From Chitinophagaceae bacterium 26-R-25 (GTDB taxonomy: Bacteria > Bacteroidota > Bacteroidia > Chitinophagales > Chitinophagaceae): 64,000 nt of DNA. Location of the stretch: the NCBI GenBank assembly GCA_029906195.1, contig JARWSJ010000001.1:682001-746000 (forward strand). The letters run 5' to 3'. The stretch's first letter is position 1, and each line of letters starts with the position of its first letter. The notes under the pieces were generated by a model. That model made no database searches, was not told where the DNA came from, and worked only from the letters and a program-made list of their open reading frames with translations. The translations under genes were made by a program, and so were the position numbers. Below, in pieces: positions 1-10,500 of this stretch.

Positions 1-1785
1 TGCTGTTACAGTAGTGGTAGTATAAGCAATCTCTTGATCGCCTGTCGGGAATGTGGTTGATGAAAGAGATATAGTTGGAGCGCCAACTGTCAGCACATAA
101 GTCTTGGTTGCTGTTTTCGAGGTGGCATCGGTAACCTGCACGGTGATGGGAAAAGAGCCACCTGCTGTCGCCGCGCCTGATATAACGCCGCCTACAGACA
201 TGGTTAGTCCCGTAGGCAGGGTGCCGGAGTTAATGCTGAAAGTATAAGGTGACGTACCGTTTGATGCACTTAATGATTGGCTATAAGCTACGCCAACAGC
301 CGGTGACGGTAATGTTGACGGAGAAATAGTAAGCACTGCAACCGTAAAAGTATTTGTGGCGCTGTTCGCACTCGTGTTGCTTGCTGCGTCGGTTGCTGTT
401 GCTTTTACAGTATGTGAACCGTTAGTAAGTGCAGAAGGTTGCACCATGTTCCAGTTGCCGCTCGCATCAGCAGTCGTAGTGCCAATTGAAGAGCCATCAA
501 CGATAACGTTTATGGTGGTATTCATTTCCGCAGTACCGGTATAAGATGGTGTGGCCGTTGTGGCAGTGCCTCCGTTTAAAGGGGTTATTACCATCGGCGC
601 AGGTGGCGCTACGTTGTCGATGGTCCATGTATAGGTTGCCGGTGTTGGGTCCGTATTGCCTACCGCATCTTTTGCCCTTACAGAAACTGTATGAGAACCT
701 GCGGATAAACCTGTGTAAGTCAGCGGTGAAGTAACTGTAACAAACGCCCCGGCACCCAATTGTGCTTCAAACGTAGAAGGAGTCTCGCTACTGGTAAACG
801 AAAAACTCGCACTTGTGGAATTGGTAAGCGCTGCTGGCTTTGACGTTATAGTTGTGGTCGGAGCTGTTTTGTCAATGGTATAAATCGCGCCTGCAAAGGG
901 AACGTTCGATGGCACAGAAGTCATCGCGGTTCCCGTTACATTTAATTTTATCGTTCCATCACCACTGCCGGTGTTGACTGTTACAGTATAAGTGCTGCCA
1001 CTACCGCTAACACTGCTTACGCTTGCTCCTGTAACGCTTCCTGTAGTTATCAGGCCAAATGCAGATGTTGTTACGCCGGAAGCGTTGGTGCTGAATACTA
1101 CTGTGTATGAAACCGATCCTGCATTGGTCGGACTTGCAGATGCTGCTGAAGCACTGCTAACAGTAATTGGTGAAAGCGTGGTGAACGACTCTTCACCTCC
1201 ATACGATGTGCCTGTGGCATTGGTTGCATATGCCCTTACATAATAAGTTGTTCCTTGGGCAAGGCCGGTTGCATTCACAGAGATTGCACCTGTACCAGAG
1301 CCGTTGGTCAACTTTGAATTGGCAATGGTTGGGCCTGAGCTTGTGCTGTAAACAATTCCTTTTTCGGTCACAGGTCCATTGCCTGCGTAAGATACGTCGC
1401 CTGTAATAGTTGCTGTCGTAAAAGAGACATTGCTAATTGCGGTGGTTGTTACGTCCGCGGCGGCCAATATCCTAACTAACGACAACGTGCAGCCAGCAGT
1501 CTCCTTGTACCAGTCGCCGGTGCCGGAGTGGTAAGATGTTGGAATGTTCTGACTGGAAAGGTTGTGATATCGCAAATCACCTCCGTTGCCTAACATAAGC
1601 ATCCAGGTGCTCCCAACAGAATATAAGTGCCATGTGCCCTGGGTGCCACCTCCCGAAAATTCGGAACCGGTCCAGTTGAGCGTTACGGGTGACGCCTCGG
1701 TACAATCCGTAAGTTTCACACTTTGTGAAAATAACGAACCGGTGAGCAATAATAATAAGATCGACAAGTAGAGTTTTTGTCTCAT
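1..1785 (-). CDS. Secreted multi-domain Ig-like repeat protein, 5'-complete, cut by window edge
   Basis: The minus frame reads from ATG at 1785 to base 1 with no stop (595 codons); the C-terminus lies outside the window. It opens with a signal peptide (MRQKLYLSILLLLL then SLFSQS). After about 100 residues there is an FnIII/Ig-like segment typical of Bacteroidota surface proteins (ATITGDVSYAGNGPVTEKG, then YYVRAYATNATGTSYG). Next come two or three bacterial Ig-like modules joined by the linkers YTIDKTAP and WTIDNVAPPAP, and then a putative-Ig (He_PIG) module (GVAYSQSLSASNGTSPYTF, LPTGLTMS, GVISGAATAGG). It is rich in Ser, Thr, Ala and Gly. Such proteins are large secreted or surface adhesin-like proteins, often with a C-terminal sorting domain; that part is not visible here. 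The specific function and ligand are unknown. The plus-strand open frames across this stretch are shadows of this gene. Confidence 0.85.
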   Translation of the reverse strand, partial: MRQKLYLSILLLLLTGSLFSQSVKLTDCTEASPVTLNWTGSEFSGGGTQGTWHLYSVGSTWMLMLGNGGDLRYHNLSSQNIPTSYHSGTGDWYKETAGCTLSLVRILAAADVTTTAISNVSFTTATITGDVSYAGNGPVTEKGIVYSTSSGPTIANSKLTNGSGTGAISVNATGLAQGTTYYVRAYATNATGTSYGGEESFTTLSPITVSSASAASASPTNAGSVSYTVVFSTNASGVTTSAFGLITTGSVTGASVSSVSGSGSTYTVTVNTGSGDGTIKLNVTGTAMTSVPSNVPFAGAIYTIDKTAPTTTITSKPAALTNSTSASFSFTSSETPSTFEAQLGAGAFVTVTSPLTYTGLSAGSHTVSVRAKDAVGNTDPTPATYTWTIDNVAPPAPMVITPLNGGTATTATPSYTGTAEMNTTINVIVDGSSIGTTTADASGNWNMVQPSALTNGSHTVKATATDAASNTSANSATNTFTVAVLTISPSTLPSPAVGVAYSQSLSASNGTSPYTFSINSGTLPTGLTMSVGGVISGAATAGGSFPITVQVTDATSKTATKTYVLTVGAPTISLSSTTFPTGDQEIAYTTTTVTA

Positions 1786-2192
1786 ATAAATGGGTTTGTC
1801 AGCCTTGGTAAAGGCATACTATAATTGTGACGAATTTGAAACAGAAATTTGTTTGGAATTGCAGCGTGCGCCCTGCTATAGTCGCGGGTGGGCTTCATAT
1901 CTGCAAAGAGTGGAGAATGGCGGCATCGTGTACACGATACTGCTGCTCTGCCAAAGATGGGTTTGGGCGCGGTTAGTGGTCATTGGTCTGGGTTGATTAT
2001 ATTAAAATAACAGGCTATACGTGCCCGTTAAGCGTGCAAAGAAATCTAAAAAAAACGGAATACTACTATTAATTTTTCGGGACAGTAAGCAAGTTGTTAG
2101 TAGATGGTGTAAAACTGCGTGTATGGGTGTGGGTTATTCTCAAAATTTGAAAATTTGAAAATGGAGAGAGCATGCAGATGGTTGCGGAGACT

Positions 2193-2225
2193 AGACCTGA
2201 CAGGTTTTTAAAACCTGTCAGGTCT
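2193..2225. repeat. Perfect 15-bp-arm hairpin repeat, copy 1 (AGACCTGACAGG family)
   Basis: The arms AGACCTGACAGGTTT (2193-2207) and AAACCTGTCAGGTCT (2211-2225) are exact inverse complements around a 3-base spacer. A second copy with the same arms and a slightly longer loop lies at 55999-56032. Both copies are intergenic and both are followed by C/TGC, so this is a dispersed palindromic element rather than a one-off terminator. Confidence 0.85.
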
Positions 2226-2273
2226 CGCACCCGAACGGTTTACAAACAGTTTGAAATTCGACGTTCGAAATAT

Positions 2274-2313
2274 TTACCACTAAGACACTAAGGACACTAA
2301 GCCGCACTAAGGG
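2274..2313. repeat. CACTAAGGA-type short tandem array
   Basis: Degenerate 9-10 base units around (C/A)CACTAAG(G/A) run four times in a row after TTACC. Related arrays occur inverted at about 5757-5789 and 13057-13092 and as an inverted pair at 31165-31262. Confidence 0.75.
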
Positions 2314-2378
2314 ATTAAATGAATGTCTTCAAGATTTTTCGCGAGCAGCCCTATTAATTATTCTTTATTAATTATTAA

Positions 2379-3116
2379 TTAGAAGTTCCTGTACTGCTTA
2401 TCAATAAACTGATGGAACTCTTCCCTGTACGTTTCTCCGATGGGCAGTTCAAATGTGTGCACACGAACGGTGGTGCGTTCAATCACATCAACATAATTCA
2501 ATGAAATGATGAACGATTTATGAATGCGAATGAATTTATACGGTCTTAGTTGGTCTTCAAATTTTCTTAGGTTTTGAAGTACCATCACTTTCCCCTTCGT
2601 GGTATGGATGGTAACATAGTTGCCTGAGCCTTCGAGATAGTAAATGCTGTCGAGCATTACCTTGATCATCCGGCTATCAGACTTTACAAAAATAAAATCA
2701 TCCTTTTCCGGTGAGAGCAGTTGTGCCGGTTGTGTAGATGATGGGCTTTGCTCTGCACCGCTGATGGAACGTACTTTTTTTACAGCCCGTTCAAATCTTG
2801 CGAAAGAAAAAGGTTTCAGTAAATAATCTACCACATCCATTTCATAGCCCTGCAAAGCAAAATCGGGATACGCAGTGGTTAAGATCACATTGGTATGTTG
2901 CGGCAATCGCTGCGCAAGCGTAAGACCGTTGATGCGGCTCATTTGTATGTCGAGGAACACCAGGTCGAATTGTATTTTGCCAGCGCTTATGTCCTGCAGC
3001 GCTTTTGCAGGGTCTTTGTAAACCTGCACCAGTTCAAGGTCGGGAATGCGTTTGGCATATTCGGTGATTACGCCGAGCGCATTTGCTTCATCATCAATCG
3101 CGATGCATGTTATCAT
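2379..3116 (-). CDS. LytTR-family DNA-binding response regulator
   Basis: This 245-residue protein has a receiver domain (about 1-120) and a C-terminal LytTR DNA-binding domain (about 140-240). The acidic pocket residues are D8, D9 and E10, the phospho-acceptor is Asp56 in FLDIQM, and the conserved Lys is in the LLKPF motif. The LytTR part has the usual IYYLEGSGNYVTIHT and FIRIHKSFIISLNYV motifs. The start overlaps the end of the upstream histidine kinase by 23 bases, so the two form a co-translated LytS/LytR-type two-component pair. The target is unknown. In Bacteroidota these pairs often regulate neighbouring envelope or metabolic genes; the divergent TlpA/SusCD locus starting at 4489 is a possible target, by position only. 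Confidence 0.93.
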   Translation of the reverse strand: MITCIAIDDEANALGVITEYAKRIPDLELVQVYKDPAKALQDISAGKIQFDLVFLDIQMSRINGLTLAQRLPQHTNVILTTAYPDFALQGYEMDVVDYLLKPFSFARFERAVKKVRSISGAEQSPSSTQPAQLLSPEKDDFIFVKSDSRMIKVMLDSIYYLEGSGNYVTIHTTKGKVMVLQNLRKFEDQLRPYKFIRIHKSFIISLNYVDVIERTTVRVHTFELPIGETYREEFHQFIDKQYRNF

Positions 3117-4200
3117 AAGTTAAGTCAATTTGGAGTTCTGCAATATATTTTCCGTCGAGTTCCTGCAAGGAAATGGTATGATGACCGGGATACAATAACG
3201 ACAGCCTGCGTTGCAAATTGGGCAAGCCAATGCCGCTTGTGGCGTCTTTTACTTTCCCTTCATCAATTACATTTTCCACACGGTACAACAGTTGTTTGTT
3301 TTTGATAGAAATTAATGCAGTGATAGGAATTTCATCAGTGCCCAATTGCCCATGTTTGCAGGCGTTTTCGAGAAAGGTACTAAGTATCAGCGGCGCAATC
3401 ATGCATTCTCTGCCAGGTTCGTCAATGTCGGTTTTGAGTATGATCACATCATCGGTAAAACGGAAGAGATGCAGTTTGATAAATTGTTTTAGGTACTCAA
3501 TTTCTTTATAGACGGACACTCTCTCGTCTTTGTTGTGCAAAACATAACGCAACAGATCGGACAGTTCCAGCAATGCATCTGCCGTGGACGCTGATTGTAT
3601 TAGTGCGAGATAATAAATATCATTGATGGTATTGAACAGAAAATGAGGGTTGAGCTGATAGCGCAGCAATGCAAGCTCGGCGGTTGTTTTTTCCTGCTGT
3701 AAAATTCTCGTCTCCCTGTCCTTTACGAACCAGTCCCTCATATAGGCATATCCTATTCCCAGCAACATATACACCAGTATACTTACAGATGACCAGAGCC
3801 AAGCAATGGGCGATAATTGTAATGTAGTCATTCCCATCGCTTTGCCGCTGGTAACAACGATAGGTTTGACTGCCCTTGTTGGTGAAAGCAGCCATCGTTG
3901 CCCTGCAAGATCTACATTGGCAAGCACAAACAATATAACAGGTATAATTATAAGAAGCGGATAGAACCTTCTTTTGGCAATAAAGTATGGAAAGATGACA
4001 AATGCACCGAGTGATAGCGCAAGGAAACCGTTACAGTGGATAAAGAACCTCCGCATGATAACAATGTGCACATCGTTCACTTTCAACAGTGTTCCCGACA
4101 AAATATAGAACAGGAACCAGAAGGCCTGGAACATCAAAAACAGCATCAGAATCTGCTTGATTTTGCTGCCTGAAGTCGGTTGTGTATTGGTCAATGACAT
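3094..4200 (-). CDS. LytS-like membrane sensor histidine kinase (His_kinase family)
   Basis: The protein is a membrane sensor kinase that phosphorylates the adjacent LytTR regulator. About four hydrophobic segments lie in residues 1-155 (for example ILMLFLMFQAFWFLFYI and PLLIIIPVILFVL), followed by a coiled linker and the His_kinase block LNPHFLFNTIN with the phospho-acceptor His at about residue 186. The N-box is LSTFLENACKHG and the G-box GIGLPNLQRRL. I prefer ATG at 4200 because the first transmembrane segment follows closely. An in-frame ATG at 4248 would add 16 residues (MRLKMLRLSYKWIICS) that look unlike a natural N-terminus. No extracellular sensing domain of recognised type is present, so the signal is unknown. 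Confidence 0.9.
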   Translation of the reverse strand: MSLTNTQPTSGSKIKQILMLFLMFQAFWFLFYILSGTLLKVNDVHIVIMRRFFIHCNGFLALSLGAFVIFPYFIAKRRFYPLLIIIPVILFVLANVDLAGQRWLLSPTRAVKPIVVTSGKAMGMTTLQLSPIAWLWSSVSILVYMLLGIGYAYMRDWFVKDRETRILQQEKTTAELALLRYQLNPHFLFNTINDIYYLALIQSASTADALLELSDLLRYVLHNKDERVSVYKEIEYLKQFIKLHLFRFTDDVIILKTDIDEPGRECMIAPLILSTFLENACKHGQLGTDEIPITALISIKNKQLLYRVENVIDEGKVKDATSGIGLPNLQRRLSLLYPGHHTISLQELDGKYIAELQIDLTYDNMHRD

Positions 4201-4363
4201 GCTGCAAATTATCCATTTATATGAAAGTCGCAACATTTTAAGGCGCAAATCGGAAATCTACAATCGTGGGAAGCGTTCACGTAATTTATTGGGGTGTTCA
4301 CATATTTGACCTGAACGGAAAATAATAATTTGATAATTATGTACTGTCAATTACGGAGCACGG

Positions 4364-4440
4364 GAAAAGTAAAAAGTAAAAAGCAAAAAGTAAAAAGTAA
4401 AAAAGGTAGCCGCTAATTTGACTTTTTACTTTTGAATTTT
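4364..4440. repeat. AGTAAAA-unit tandem array with inverted arm
   Basis: Five or so AGTAAAA/AGCAAAA units at 4364-4406 face an inverted ACTTTTTACTTTTGAATTTT arm at 4421-4440, with a spacer of about 15 bases. It lies in the divergent gap between the kinase and the TlpA gene. It is one of a class of gap-specific short-unit inverted arrays seen throughout the window. Confidence 0.7.
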
Positions 4441-4488
4441 GGCTTGCGATTGAAAGCGTTTGCTTCGCTCACTTAAAAATACAACCTG

Positions 4489-5694
4489 ATGAAATTTTAT
4501 ACGGCCGCCATCATATGTGGTTCACTTGTAGCAAGCGCCAGTGCGCAAAGCAAGATCATTTTTAAAGGAAAGGTATCCGGTGATACAAAAGGGTACAACA
4601 AAGTATTTACCTACACAGCGCGTGCCACTAAGGACACGGCAATCATATCAAACGGAACTTTTTCTATAGAGCTTCCGTATGAAGGGCCGGTACTGCAATT
4701 GTTCTATGATGAGTATGATATCCGCAACAACGGAATGTACCAGCCCTACGGCGTTTTGATAGACCAGCCCGGAACCTATTACCTTACAACCGACATTACC
4801 AAAGGATTTCACAACACGAAGGTAACAGGAGGTAAAACACCCGAGTTGTATCAATCTTATAATGACCGGCAGTCCGCAGCATTCAAACAGGTAAATGCAG
4901 CTTTGGAAAAACAATATGGCAAAGTATGGCTGCCGGAAACCGATCCTAAGGCAGAAGCCTTAAGCAAAAGCAGGGATTCGCTGCAAAAGGCGATTATTGT
5001 TCCAATGATCATGTCGTTTGTAAAAGAAAACAAGGATAGTTACGTGTCTGCCTTTGCAGTTGTCGGTTATGCAAGAAACATGATGAGTGTAGATGAGCTT
5101 GAAAAAACATATGCTATGTTTTCGCCGGCTGTTAAAAAAACAGACGACGGAAAGCGGGTAGCCAACTATATTCAAGGGGTGAAAAGTTCAGCCATTGGTG
5201 CAACGGTGAAGAACTTTACAGCTGTTTCTCCTGAAGGAAAGCAATTTGATTTTGCTTCGCTGAAAGGAAAATATGTGATCATCGATTTCTGGGCAAGCTG
5301 GTGCGTTCCTTGCCGAAAATCATTTCCACACATGCGTGAAATATACCAGACATTTAAAAGCAATGATTTTGAAATGCTGAGTATATCGATTGATAAAGAC
5401 AAAGCTGCCTGGTTAAAAGCTGTAGCGCAGGAAAACAATCCTTGGGTACAAACGCTTGATGATAACGCTGTGGCCGATAAAGGCTTTGCCATCACCGGTG
5501 TGCCGACCACTTATTTAATAGATCCACAGGGAAAAATTATTCTAAAAGAAGTAGGCTTTGAAAGCGATAAGAAAGGCCCAATGGAATTAAAGCTCGAAGA
5601 GCTATTCGGAAAATCTGTACCCGTTGCCGCCACGCAGAAAAAGGAAGAAAAGAAAGAAGCCGTGAAGATGGTGGAGATGAAAGCCATGCAATAG
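4489..5694 (+). CDS. TlpA-like thiol-disulfide oxidoreductase with DUF4369-type N-terminus
   Basis: This 401-residue exported protein starts with the signal peptide MKFYTAAIICGSLVASASAQ. Residues about 22-200 resemble the DUF4369 beta-sandwich commonly fused to Bacteroidota TlpA proteins (IIFKGKVSGDTKGYN onward). Residues about 238-375 form an AhpC/TSA-Redoxin fold with the active site WASWCVPC, giving redox cysteines C272 and C275, and a cis-Pro motif in GVPTTYLID. The C-terminus is a Lys/Glu-rich tail. It is expected to act in the periplasm as a disulfide reductase or in cytochrome maturation. It is transcribed away from the kinase, upstream of a kelch-like lipoprotein and SusC/SusD pair 1. 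A very similar protein sits at 13218-14384 at the other end of the same locus. Confidence 0.92.
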   Translation: MKFYTAAIICGSLVASASAQSKIIFKGKVSGDTKGYNKVFTYTARATKDTAIISNGTFSIELPYEGPVLQLFYDEYDIRNNGMYQPYGVLIDQPGTYYLTTDITKGFHNTKVTGGKTPELYQSYNDRQSAAFKQVNAALEKQYGKVWLPETDPKAEALSKSRDSLQKAIIVPMIMSFVKENKDSYVSAFAVVGYARNMMSVDELEKTYAMFSPAVKKTDDGKRVANYIQGVKSSAIGATVKNFTAVSPEGKQFDFASLKGKYVIIDFWASWCVPCRKSFPHMREIYQTFKSNDFEMLSISIDKDKAAWLKAVAQENNPWVQTLDDNAVADKGFAITGVPTTYLIDPQGKIILKEVGFESDKKGPMELKLEELFGKSVPVAATQKKEEKKEAVKMVEMKAMQ

Positions 5695-6044
5695 AAAATT
5701 CAAAATTCAAAAGTAAAAAGTAAAAAATGTTGCCCGATATGCGGAGTGCCTTGTGAAGCTTAGTGCCCTTAGTGTCCTAGTGGTAATTGTAAAAACGAGC
5801 GATAGAGAATAGACGAATTTTATTTTTGTGTGCGTATATTACTCTTTGAAAAGCATAGTGACACAGCGCTACAGCCTTTTTACTTTTGATTTTTTACTTT
5901 TTACTTTTCGATTTCGCCCTGCCGCCAAAACCGCCTTATCCATCTCTCTTAACAATTATTGTTTTTGCCAATTGCTAATTCTCTTTAAAAACGGGAACGG
6001 GACCTCCTGTGCCTGTATTTTTTGAAAATAAAAACAACAAAACT
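5694..6044. other. Intergenic gap with inverted AGTAAAA arrays and a CACTAAG array
   Basis: After the TlpA stop there is an AATTCAAAAGTAAAAAGTAAA array (to 5729), an inverted CACTAAG-type array (about 5757-5789), and then the facing arm CTTTTTACTTTTGATTTTTT... to 5913. The outer arms together are an inverted pair about 150 bases apart. No coding signal is seen; the small open frame at 5828-6025 is a repeat artefact. Confidence 0.6.
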
Positions 6045-7436
6045 ATGCTGTCTTATTCTTACCAACGCACTCAAAGAGTGTTGGGCATTTTCCTGATGGG
6101 TACAACATTGCTGGCTTCCTGCAAAAAAGATGAAGCAAAAAGTAATCTCGCCGGCTTAAGCGAGTTTAGTATTAAAGATGTTAATGTGAGTTTCAAGATC
6201 GATGAAACAAAGGCAACCATTGAAAACACTGACAGTTTGCCTTTTCAAACAAATGTTTCTGCTCTTGTAGCTATTTTTAAAGCAGTGCCAAACTCAACCA
6301 CCAAAGTGGGCGAAACGCTGCAGGTATCGGGCACTACAGTGAATAATTTTTCTTCCCCTGTAATGTATACTTCGGTAGCACAGGATGGTGTAACAAAACG
6401 CAACTATACTGTAAGAGTGAATGTTGCCAAACTCGATCCTAACACGGTTGCGTGGCAGCAGTCAACACCAAATGGTGGCTGGGGGCCTTATCGCACGTCT
6501 ACTGCTGGTTTCTTTGGAGGCAAACTCTGGGTAGCAGGCGCGGAGAGCGGTTCTTTTGGTGTGTTTAACTCTGGATTATATTCATCAACAGATGGCATCA
6601 CATGGACAAAGGTGACTGCGAAAGATGATGCAACCAACAACGTTCCTTATGCAGAACGCCAGACCGGTGTGTTTGGATTTAATAATAAAATGTGGCTCGT
6701 AGGTGGTCTCGTTCCCGGGATCGGTTTCAACTTTAGCAAAGTAACCAACCAGGTATGGAGTTCCGCGGACGGCGTTTCATGGACGCTTACCACGCCAGCT
6801 ACAGGCGCTAACATATGGTCTGCCCGTGAACGTACAGCAGCAGTGGTGTTCAATAGCAAATTATTTGTCATTGGCGGAAACGGTTATCCTGCGTTCGGTA
6901 ACGCAAACTCGCCAGGCACGGCAATGAATGATGTTTGGAGCACGACTGACGGGGCTACATGGACAAAAGTGACTGATGCTGCGGGTTTTATCGCAAGAAC
7001 AGAACCTGCTGTGTTTGTGTACGATAGCAAAATATGGGTTGTTGGCGGAAGAGACAATTCAGGCAAATTGCTGAATGATGTCTGGAATTCTGCTGATGGT
7101 GCAAACTGGACGCAAGTAACGACAACTCAGGCATTTACAGAAAGATGGGGACACAAGGTGATCGTATACAAAGATCAGTTGTTCCTGTTTGGTGGCGAAG
7201 TAAGTGCAACCGATGCCTCTAACGAATTGTGGATTTCTGAAGACAAAGGCGTGTCCTGGAAAAAAGCTTCTGCAGGTGATGTAAGAGCTTTGCCTTCGGG
7301 AGTTGCTGGGCGTGCACATTTTAGTTATTTTGTGAACGACAACACCATCTGGATTGTGGGCGGACAAGCGTCAATGCCAGCTCCGGGCACTTACTCATTT
7401 ATCAACGACACCTGGAAAGGAAAGTTCCCTGAATAA
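6045..7436 (+). CDS. Kelch-like/galactose-oxidase-like beta-propeller lipoprotein with Ig-like N-terminus
   Basis: This 463-residue lipoprotein has the lipobox TLLASC with Cys26. The start at 6045 is chosen because it puts the signal peptide at the N-terminus; 12 upstream in-frame residues have no signal character. Residues about 30-140 look like the DUF5018-type Ig-like domain of Bacteroidota lipoproteins (FSIKDVNVSFKI, TKRNYTVRVNV). The rest contains at least five repeats with the pattern W..VGG...G....(N/D)(D/E)VW.S.DG..WT.VT, for example WVVGGRDNSGKLLNDVWNS, which fit kelch-like propeller blades. It is probably surface-exposed and may serve as the binding lipoprotein of the downstream SusC/SusD pair. 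No catalytic residues of galactose oxidase could be assigned. Confidence 0.85.
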   Translation: MLSYSYQRTQRVLGIFLMGTTLLASCKKDEAKSNLAGLSEFSIKDVNVSFKIDETKATIENTDSLPFQTNVSALVAIFKAVPNSTTKVGETLQVSGTTVNNFSSPVMYTSVAQDGVTKRNYTVRVNVAKLDPNTVAWQQSTPNGGWGPYRTSTAGFFGGKLWVAGAESGSFGVFNSGLYSSTDGITWTKVTAKDDATNNVPYAERQTGVFGFNNKMWLVGGLVPGIGFNFSKVTNQVWSSADGVSWTLTTPATGANIWSARERTAAVVFNSKLFVIGGNGYPAFGNANSPGTAMNDVWSTTDGATWTKVTDAAGFIARTEPAVFVYDSKIWVVGGRDNSGKLLNDVWNSADGANWTQVTTTQAFTERWGHKVIVYKDQLFLFGGEVSATDASNELWISEDKGVSWKKASAGDVRALPSGVAGRAHFSYFVNDNTIWIVGGQASMPAPGTYSFINDTWKGKFPE

Positions 7437-7546
7437 GTAATTAGAACAAAACTGAACTAAAACAAATATTGCTGGTGGCGTTCCCAGCGCCATCAGCAAT
7501 ATTCAACTGCATTTCTATTTAATAATCATTAAGCAATACACCAGGT

Positions 7547-10500
7547 ATGGCTTTAGGTAAACACATTTGTAAACATATTGTATACCTCGTAGCGATGTCA
7601 TGCATGAGCATCATGCTGCACGCACAGGATACAAAGTCGCCTGTCCGCAAGGTCGAGGGGACCGTTAATTCTGAAAAAGATGGTGCTGTTATTCCCGGCG
7701 CTTCCATCAGGGTAAAGGGTTCTAAGAAAGGCACAACAAGCGATGAAAACGGTAAGTTTCATTTGGTTGTGCGGCCCGGTGATACACTCGTTGTAACAGC
7801 CGTTGGCTTTGCAAAACTTGAAACGCCCTGCAACAAGGACGTTTTACCAGCGCTCAGGCTTTTGTCTGCCAGCAAGGACATGAATGAAATCGTCGTGGTG
7901 GGTTATGGCAACGAAAGAAAAAGAAACATCACTGGTTCCATTACGTCCATCAGTGGTGCAGAGTTAAACAAAGCTGCAGACATTTCTTTTGATAACGCCA
8001 TTAACGGTAAAGCTGCGGGTGTAAACGTGTTATCGAGTTCAGGTGTGCCTGGTTCTGCAACGGCCATCACCATTCGCGGTTTGAGTACATTGAATCCTGA
8101 TGGTAACCAACCGTTGATCGTTATTGATGGCATGCCTGTTTACGGCTCTGGCAAGAATACCAACACAAGCAGTTTCAGAAATTCGACAACAGCTACCGCA
8201 AGTTTTGGCGGTGTGAATGTGAGCAACAATCTTACGCCGGAGCAATCATTTGAAAACAATCCGCTTGCTTCTCTGAATCCCGCAGACATTGAATCAATTG
8301 AAATTTTGAAAGATGCTTATGCGACATCAATCTATGGATCCCGTGGTTCTGCTGGTGTGATTTTGATCACAACCAAAAAAGGCAACAAAGGAAAAACATC
8401 TTTTAATGTACGTTACACCGCAGGTGCTGTTCAACCAATTGGAAAATATTCATTGCTGGATGGCCCGCAGTACAACGACATCTATACAACTTACTACAAA
8501 GAACTAGGTGCAAACAAAATTTTCAATTCGCCTTACAATACCAATTGGCAGGATGAAGTGACACGTACCGCCTTTACACAACAGGCAGATGTGTCAATGG
8601 CAGGAGGAACCGACAAGGCACAATTTTTTATCAGCGGGTCATACACGGATCAACCGAGTTATGTGATCAACAATGATTACAAAAGATATACAGGAAGGGT
8701 AAATGTAAACTACCAGGCATCGAAAGCTATATCGCTCGGCGTGAACATGTCGATGAATTATTCTGCTAACTCATCAATGAATGCGCCAGCCATTTATCGC
8801 GCCGCCATTACCAAAGCGCCTAATCTTCCGGTAAAAGATTCTTCCGGAAATTATTACTACGGCATTGGTACGAACCCTTATGGTAAACTGGATGCAAACC
8901 CAGTTGCAGATGCGAATTTGAATACGAACACATTGAATGTTTCTGATGCGTTAGGAAATATCTTTCTGCAATACAAACCTTACGCATGGCTCAGTCTGCG
9001 TTCTGAATTTGGTACACAGTTTACCAGTTCAAATGCATACACAAGAAGAGTGAAACTGCCAAGCGGCTTCGGCGATGATGCTGTGCAAAGCACGGCGAAC
9101 AACAGAAAGATCGTTGTGAACAACACCATCAATTTTCTTAAAACTTTCAGCGGCAATCATTACATCAACGCAATAGTGGGCCAAAGCTATGAACAGTCAA
9201 ATGAATCAACTACGGGCATTGGTGGCTATGGTTTTTTCAATGACAACATTAAGAGCATAACAGCGGCCAACAGGAGGTATGTGTCTTCTGCATTGAATCA
9301 AAAATGGGCGCTGGTATCATATTTTGCCCGGGCCAATTACGAGTTCGAGAATAAATACCTGGCAGGTATTACTTATAGAATTGACGGCTCATCAAGGTTT
9401 GCAAGCAACAACAGGTATGTTGGCTTTCCTTCCTTCTCGGCAGGTTGGCGTATTTCACAGGAGTCATTTCTTAAAGATGTAAAATGGATCACCGATCTTA
9501 AAGTGCGCGGAAGCCTTGGCTATTCCGGCAACAACAGTACGACTTCTTACTATGGAAGCCAGGGGCAGTATGTGATCAACAGCGACAACATTACGTATGC
9601 GGGAACGCCTATTTTGCAAATGGCACAACCTGATAATCCCAATCTTAAATGGGAGAGAACGAGATCGGTTGACATCGGTTTGGATGCAACTTTGTTTGAC
9701 AGCCGTTTAACCGTTGTGTTTGATTATTATCAACGCCGCATTAAAGACATGATCCTGAGCTCCGCTATTCCTTTGTACCAGGGCTGGACTTCGCAACCTC
9801 AAAACATAGGCGACATGATGAACAAAGGTTTGGAGTTAACGATTACGAGCGACATCATCAGAAGAAAGAATTTTTCATGGGCACTTAATTTCAATATTTC
9901 ACGCAACACCAATAAAATTGTTAAGCTCAATTTTGGCGGAGAAGAAGTGGGCCTTGCAAATGATGCCTACAAGTACATGAAAGAAGGGGAGCCTGCTGCA
10001 CAATTCTTTTTGTACACATGGCAGGGTGTGGATCCAATGACTGGAAACCCGCTGTGGAACGATAATAAAGGCGGCGTTTCTACCATACCTCCGGCTTCAC
10101 TGTTTGCTGTAGTGAATGATGTAAATGATTTCAGAAAACCTTACGGAACAAGCTTGCCTGATTTCTTTGGCGGCCTGGGAAATACATTTACGTACAAGAA
10201 CTGGGAGCTGAATGCATTTCTTTCCTTTTCTTATGGTGGAAAAATGATCAACGGTGCAAAGGCGACATTGCTTACTTATGCCACCGCGGATGCTGCGAAT
10301 TTGGGAACAGATATCCTTGATCATTGGTTGGTGCCCGGTCATACAACGGACATTCCAAAACTGGCAAATGCGTCCATCACCACCTCACCGGGATCAGCAT
10401 CGAGCACGATGGATTTTACTACGAGCAGGACAATCAGCCGTTTCCTGGAAGATGCATCATACCTGCGTTTGCGCACACTGTCGCTTGCGTACAACGTACG

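Larger units (their letters stand above)
1786..2378. other. Intergenic region with two repeat types, no gene seen
   Basis: This 593-base space lies between the start of the Ig-like protein and the end of the response regulator. It holds a perfect hairpin at 2193-2225, a CACTAAGGA-type tandem array at 2274-2313 and an AT-rich TTAATTATT-like stretch at about 2350-2378. The promoter of the Ig-like protein should lie at its left side, but no clear Bacteroidota -7 element was recognised. Confidence 0.6.

Noticed and set aside
356-1406. Plus-strand open frames of 60-83 codons across the left edge
   Set aside because: They lie opposite a continuous 595-codon minus frame with a signal peptide and Ig-like domains; they are shadows.
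4201-4248. Longer N-terminus for the histidine kinase from ATG 4248
   Set aside because: The extra 16 residues add no membrane or signal feature, and ATG 4200 lies closer to the first transmembrane helix.
5828-6025. 65-codon plus frame before the kelch-like lipoprotein
   Set aside because: Most of it reads through the inverted AGTAAAA array and low-complexity bases.
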